Source: an uncultured Acetatifactor sp.
Lineage (GTDB): Bacteria > Bacillota > Clostridia > Lachnospirales > Lachnospiraceae
NCBI GenBank assembly: GCA_934394815.1
Contig: CAKRRD010000065.1
Span: 1 to 6,711, forward strand
Length of the DNA: 6,711 nt
Direction of reading: 5' to 3'
Below the pieces are notes generated by a model that was given only the letters and a program-made list of their open reading frames with translations, was not told the DNA's origin and did not search any database. This document shows, in pieces, positions 4,311 through 6,711 of this stretch. Position numbers and translations under genes: made by a program. Positions within the stretch are counted from its first letter, which is position 1, and every line of letters begins with the position of its first letter.

Positions 4311-6572
4311 ATGAAGAAAAGTAAAGCAATCATCATTCTGCTCTGTGCCCTTCTGGTCCTGTTAGGCGTTGGCTATGTGGATCTGTATGGCGTAGATGCG
4401 GAAGGAACTGCCAGTGCTTCAGACATCAGTCTGGGACTGGATCTGGCCGGTGGTGTCAGCATCACTTACCAGGTAGTCGGCGATGAAGAGCCGGATGCAA
4501 CGGATATGGCAGATACCATTTCCAAGCTGCAGCAACGTGTAGAGAACTACAGTACAGAAGCTGTCGTATACCAGGAGGGTACCGATCGTATCAATATCGA
4601 GATCCCCGGTGTAACCGATGCAAACAAGATTCTGGAAGAACTGGGCCGTCCCGGTTCCCTGTATTTCATTTCCGAGACGGACAGTGACGGCAATGCGAAC
4701 TACTCCATGCAGGCAGTGACGGATACACAGGGGAATGTAAGTTATGCATATGCTCTGAACAAGACCATCGACGAACTGAAAGCAGACGGTTCCATCAAGC
4801 TGGAAGGTACCGATGTCAAGACGGCTACCGCAGGATCCATCAAGGATCAGACCATGGGCAACACCACTTACGCGGTAGATCTGGTAATGACTGAGGAAGG
4901 TACCAAGAAGTTCGAAGAAGCTACCAGAAATGCTTACGAGAAGAATGAGACACTGGGTATTTATTATGACGGATCCTTCGTCAGCGTGCCTTCCGTAAAG
5001 GGTGTGTTCTCCGACGGTAATGCGCAGATCTCTCCCATGAGTTCCTATGAAGAGGCTGAGAGCCTGGCTTCCACCATCCGTATCGGTGGCCTGAAGCTGG
5101 AACTGGAAGAACTGCATTCCAAGGTAGTTGGTGCACAGCTGGGTGTGGAAGCAATCTCCACCAGCTTAAAGGCAGCTGTGATCGGATTTATCGTAGTGGC
5201 TGTTTTCATGACCGCAGTATATTTCCTGCCCGGATTTGCTTCTGTCATTGCACTGGGTATTTATGTGGCATTGGTAGTACTTTTGCTGAACGGCTTTGAC
5301 CTGACCCTGACCCTGTCCGGTATCGCAGGTATCATCCTGTCCATCGGTATGGCAGTGGATGCCAACGTTATCGTATTTGCCCGTATCCGTGAGGAACTGG
5401 CAACCGGCAAGACTGTTAAGAGTGCCATGCAGATCGGTTATGACAAGGCACTGTCCGCTATCATTGACGGTAATGTGACTACCCTGATCGCAGCAGCCGT
5501 ACTGTGGCTGTTAGGACCCGGTACGGTCAAGGGATTCGCACAGACGCTGGCACTTGGTATCGTATTATCCATGTTCACTGCACTGGTAGTGACCAAGTAT
5601 ATCATGAAAGCCTTCTATGCACTGGGACTGAAAGATCCCAAGTGGTATGGTGTTGGTAAGGAACATAAGACCGTGAACTTCTTAGGCAAGAAGGGCATCT
5701 TCTTCGGACTGTCTCTGGCAGTGATCCTTGCAGGATTTATTACCATGGGCGTCCACAAGATGAACAGCGGAGATGCACTGAACTACAGCCTGGAGTTCAA
5801 GGGCGGTACCGCAACTACGGTAACCTTTAACGAAAGTTATACTCTGGAGCAGATCAACAGCGATATCGTTCCGCTGATCGAGAGCACCACCGGCAGTGCC
5901 GTACAGATCCAGACTGTACAGGGTTCCAATGAAGTGATCTTCAAGACCAACTCTCTGGATGTGGATCAGAGACAGGCACTGAACCAGGTATTTGTGGATA
6001 ACTTTGGTGTGGATGAGTCCCTGATCACCTCCGAGACCATCAGCTCCACCATCAGCAATGAGATGAAGTCCGATACCATCCTTGCGGTAGCGGTAGCAAT
6101 CATCTGCATGCTGATCTATATCCGCTTCCGTTTCAGCGATATCCGTTTCGGTATCAGCAGTATTGCCTGCCTGCTTCACGACGTACTGGTAGTAATTACT
6201 TTCTACGCACTGGCAAGAGTATCCGTCAGCAACACCTTCATTGCCTGTCTGCTGACCATCGTAGGTTACTCCATCAACGCCACCATCGTAGTCTTCGACC
6301 GTGTACGTGAGAACATGACAGTCATGACCAAGAAAGACGATCTGCAGGATGTAGTGAACCGCAGTATCACCCAGACACTGTCCCGAAGCTTATTTACTTC
6401 CCTGACGACTCTGGTAATGGTAGGTGCCCTGTACATCTGGGGTGTGACCAGCATCCGCGATTTCGCCCTGCCCCTGATGGTAGGTATCATCTGCGGTGCT
6501 TACTCTTCTGTATGTATTGCAGGTGCCCTGTGGTATGTACTGAGAAAGAAATTTGCGCCGAAGGCAAAATAA
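4311..6572 (+). CDS. secDF: Fused protein-export membrane protein SecDF
   Basis: One 753-residue chain holds both SecD and SecF, as in Bacillus SecDF. It uses the proton gradient to help pull exported proteins from SecYEG. The SecD half: helix 1 (5-23), LGLDLAGG at 41-48, a large extracytoplasmic P1 domain (about 24-286), then five helices (about 287-432) including GMAVDANVIVFARIREE (346-362) with the key Asp350. The SecF half: a helix at 461-482, SLEFKGGT at 493-500, a P4 domain (about 485-587) and five helices (about 588-744), including LLHDVLVV at 621-628, VGYSINATIVVFDRVREN at 651-668 and Arg692 in SRSLFTSLTT. Odd point: residue 657 is Ala (GCC at 6279-6281), whereas SecF proteins normally have Asp in GYSxNDT, one of the residues implicated in proton coupling in the Thermus protein. 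The frame is otherwise intact. Possible ribosome sites are AAAGGA at 4295-4300 and AAAGGAAAG at 4302-4310; the first is better spaced. It is the last gene before a strong terminator. Confidence 0.97.
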   Translation: MKKSKAIIILLCALLVLLGVGYVDLYGVDAEGTASASDISLGLDLAGGVSITYQVVGDEEPDATDMADTISKLQQRVENYSTEAVVYQEGTDRINIEIPGVTDANKILEELGRPGSLYFISETDSDGNANYSMQAVTDTQGNVSYAYALNKTIDELKADGSIKLEGTDVKTATAGSIKDQTMGNTTYAVDLVMTEEGTKKFEEATRNAYEKNETLGIYYDGSFVSVPSVKGVFSDGNAQISPMSSYEEAESLASTIRIGGLKLELEELHSKVVGAQLGVEAISTSLKAAVIGFIVVAVFMTAVYFLPGFASVIALGIYVALVVLLLNGFDLTLTLSGIAGIILSIGMAVDANVIVFARIREELATGKTVKSAMQIGYDKALSAIIDGNVTTLIAAAVLWLLGPGTVKGFAQTLALGIVLSMFTALVVTKYIMKAFYALGLKDPKWYGVGKEHKTVNFLGKKGIFFGLSLAVILAGFITMGVHKMNSGDALNYSLEFKGGTATTVTFNESYTLEQINSDIVPLIESTTGSAVQIQTVQGSNEVIFKTNSLDVDQRQALNQVFVDNFGVDESLITSETISSTISNEMKSDTILAVAVAIICMLIYIRFRFSDIRFGISSIACLLHDVLVVITFYALARVSVSNTFIACLLTIVGYSINATIVVFDRVRENMTVMTKKDDLQDVVNRSITQTLSRSLFTSLTTLVMVGALYIWGVTSIRDFALPLMVGIICGAYSSVCIAGALWYVLRKKFAPKAK

Positions 6573-6602
6573 GGAAACACAGAACAGTTAAAAAGTACTC
6601 TC

Positions 6603-6638
6603 AAAGGAGATGGAAACCATTGGTTCCATCTCCTTTTT
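6603..6638 (+). terminator. Intrinsic terminator of the scf-secDF operon
   Basis: GGAGATGGAA (6606-6615) pairs perfectly with TTCCATCTCC (6624-6633); the stem continues with CC/GG across a single bulged A (6616) to a 3-nt loop. Five Ts follow (6634-6638), and the preceding AAA (6603-6605) can pair with the first of them. It begins about 30 bp after the secDF stop. Confidence 0.93.
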
Positions 6639-6641
6639 GTA

Positions 6642-6711
6642 GTTTGCGCGCCATGGGCGCGCTCTAATGGGTGAAAGTCCCGAACACGCCCAGATAGTGG
6701 GAAGTGTATAG
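6642..6711 (+). mobile_element. 5' end of a group II intron, probably bacterial class IIC (truncated by window edge)
   Basis: The segment starts GTTTGCG and folds into a perfect 7-bp hairpin GCGCGCC/GGCGCGC (6646-6652 with 6656-6662), followed by TCTAATGGGTGAAAGTCCCG, in which GGG and CCC pair around TGAAAGT. This order closely follows the start of domain I in the well-known Oceanobacillus iheyensis IIC intron, which also has a GC hairpin around CATGGG, then TCTA, then a GGGTGAGAGTCCCGAAC stem-loop. The next bases (CACGCCCAGATAGTGGGAAGT) would be further domain I. Placement 3 nt beyond a terminator T-run is the typical target of IIC introns. The opening GUUUG departs from the GUGYG consensus, so the exact boundary is uncertain, and the catalytic domains and reverse transcriptase, if present, are outside the window. 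Confidence 0.75.

Overview
This window looks like chromosomal DNA from a Gram-positive Clostridia-class anaerobe, most likely Lachnospiraceae. The reasons are strong AGGAGG-type ribosome sites, TTG and GTG starts, a fused SecDF, and above all the six-cysteine SCIFF peptide with its dedicated radical SAM maturase, a gene pair that is nearly a signature of Clostridia. The family assignment rests on recognition of protein motifs and not on a database search.

Layout. Positions 1-210 hold a non-coding array of degenerate 52-bp tandem repeats built from GTACCC/GGGTAC arms. At 228-265 lies a minus-strand intrinsic terminator for a leftward unit. That unit consists of a CNNM/CorC-type (HlyC-like) membrane transporter with CBS domains (660-1958, TTG start) followed by a 93-residue two-helix membrane protein of unknown function (284-565). 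The intergenic region 1959-2104 carries divergent promoters whose -35 boxes appear to overlap. To the right come a small TIGR04086-type four-helix membrane protein (2105-2485), a strong extended -10 promoter with a structured leader (2533-2646), the SCIFF precursor scfA (2647-2790), a 10-bp hairpin, the maturase scfB (2897-4294, GTG start) and, 16 bp later, a single-chain SecDF (4311-6572). The operon ends in a strong terminator (6604-6638). Immediately behind it, running off the window edge, is what I read as the 5' end of a bacterial group IIC intron (6642-6711).

How the parts work together. ScfA is a ribosomally made peptide whose core cysteines are crosslinked to threonine by the radical SAM/SPASM enzyme ScfB, giving a ranthipeptide-class product. 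The tight coupling of scfB to secDF, and the nearby small membrane protein, suggest either co-expression with the Sec export machinery or a link to how the peptide reaches the envelope; no dedicated ABC exporter or leader peptidase is present in the window. The system itself is known. The most notable details here are an Ala in place of the normally conserved transmembrane Asp in the SecF half, RNA structure before and after scfA, the 52-bp repeat array that shares an arm with the adjacent terminator, and an intron placed directly after a terminator.
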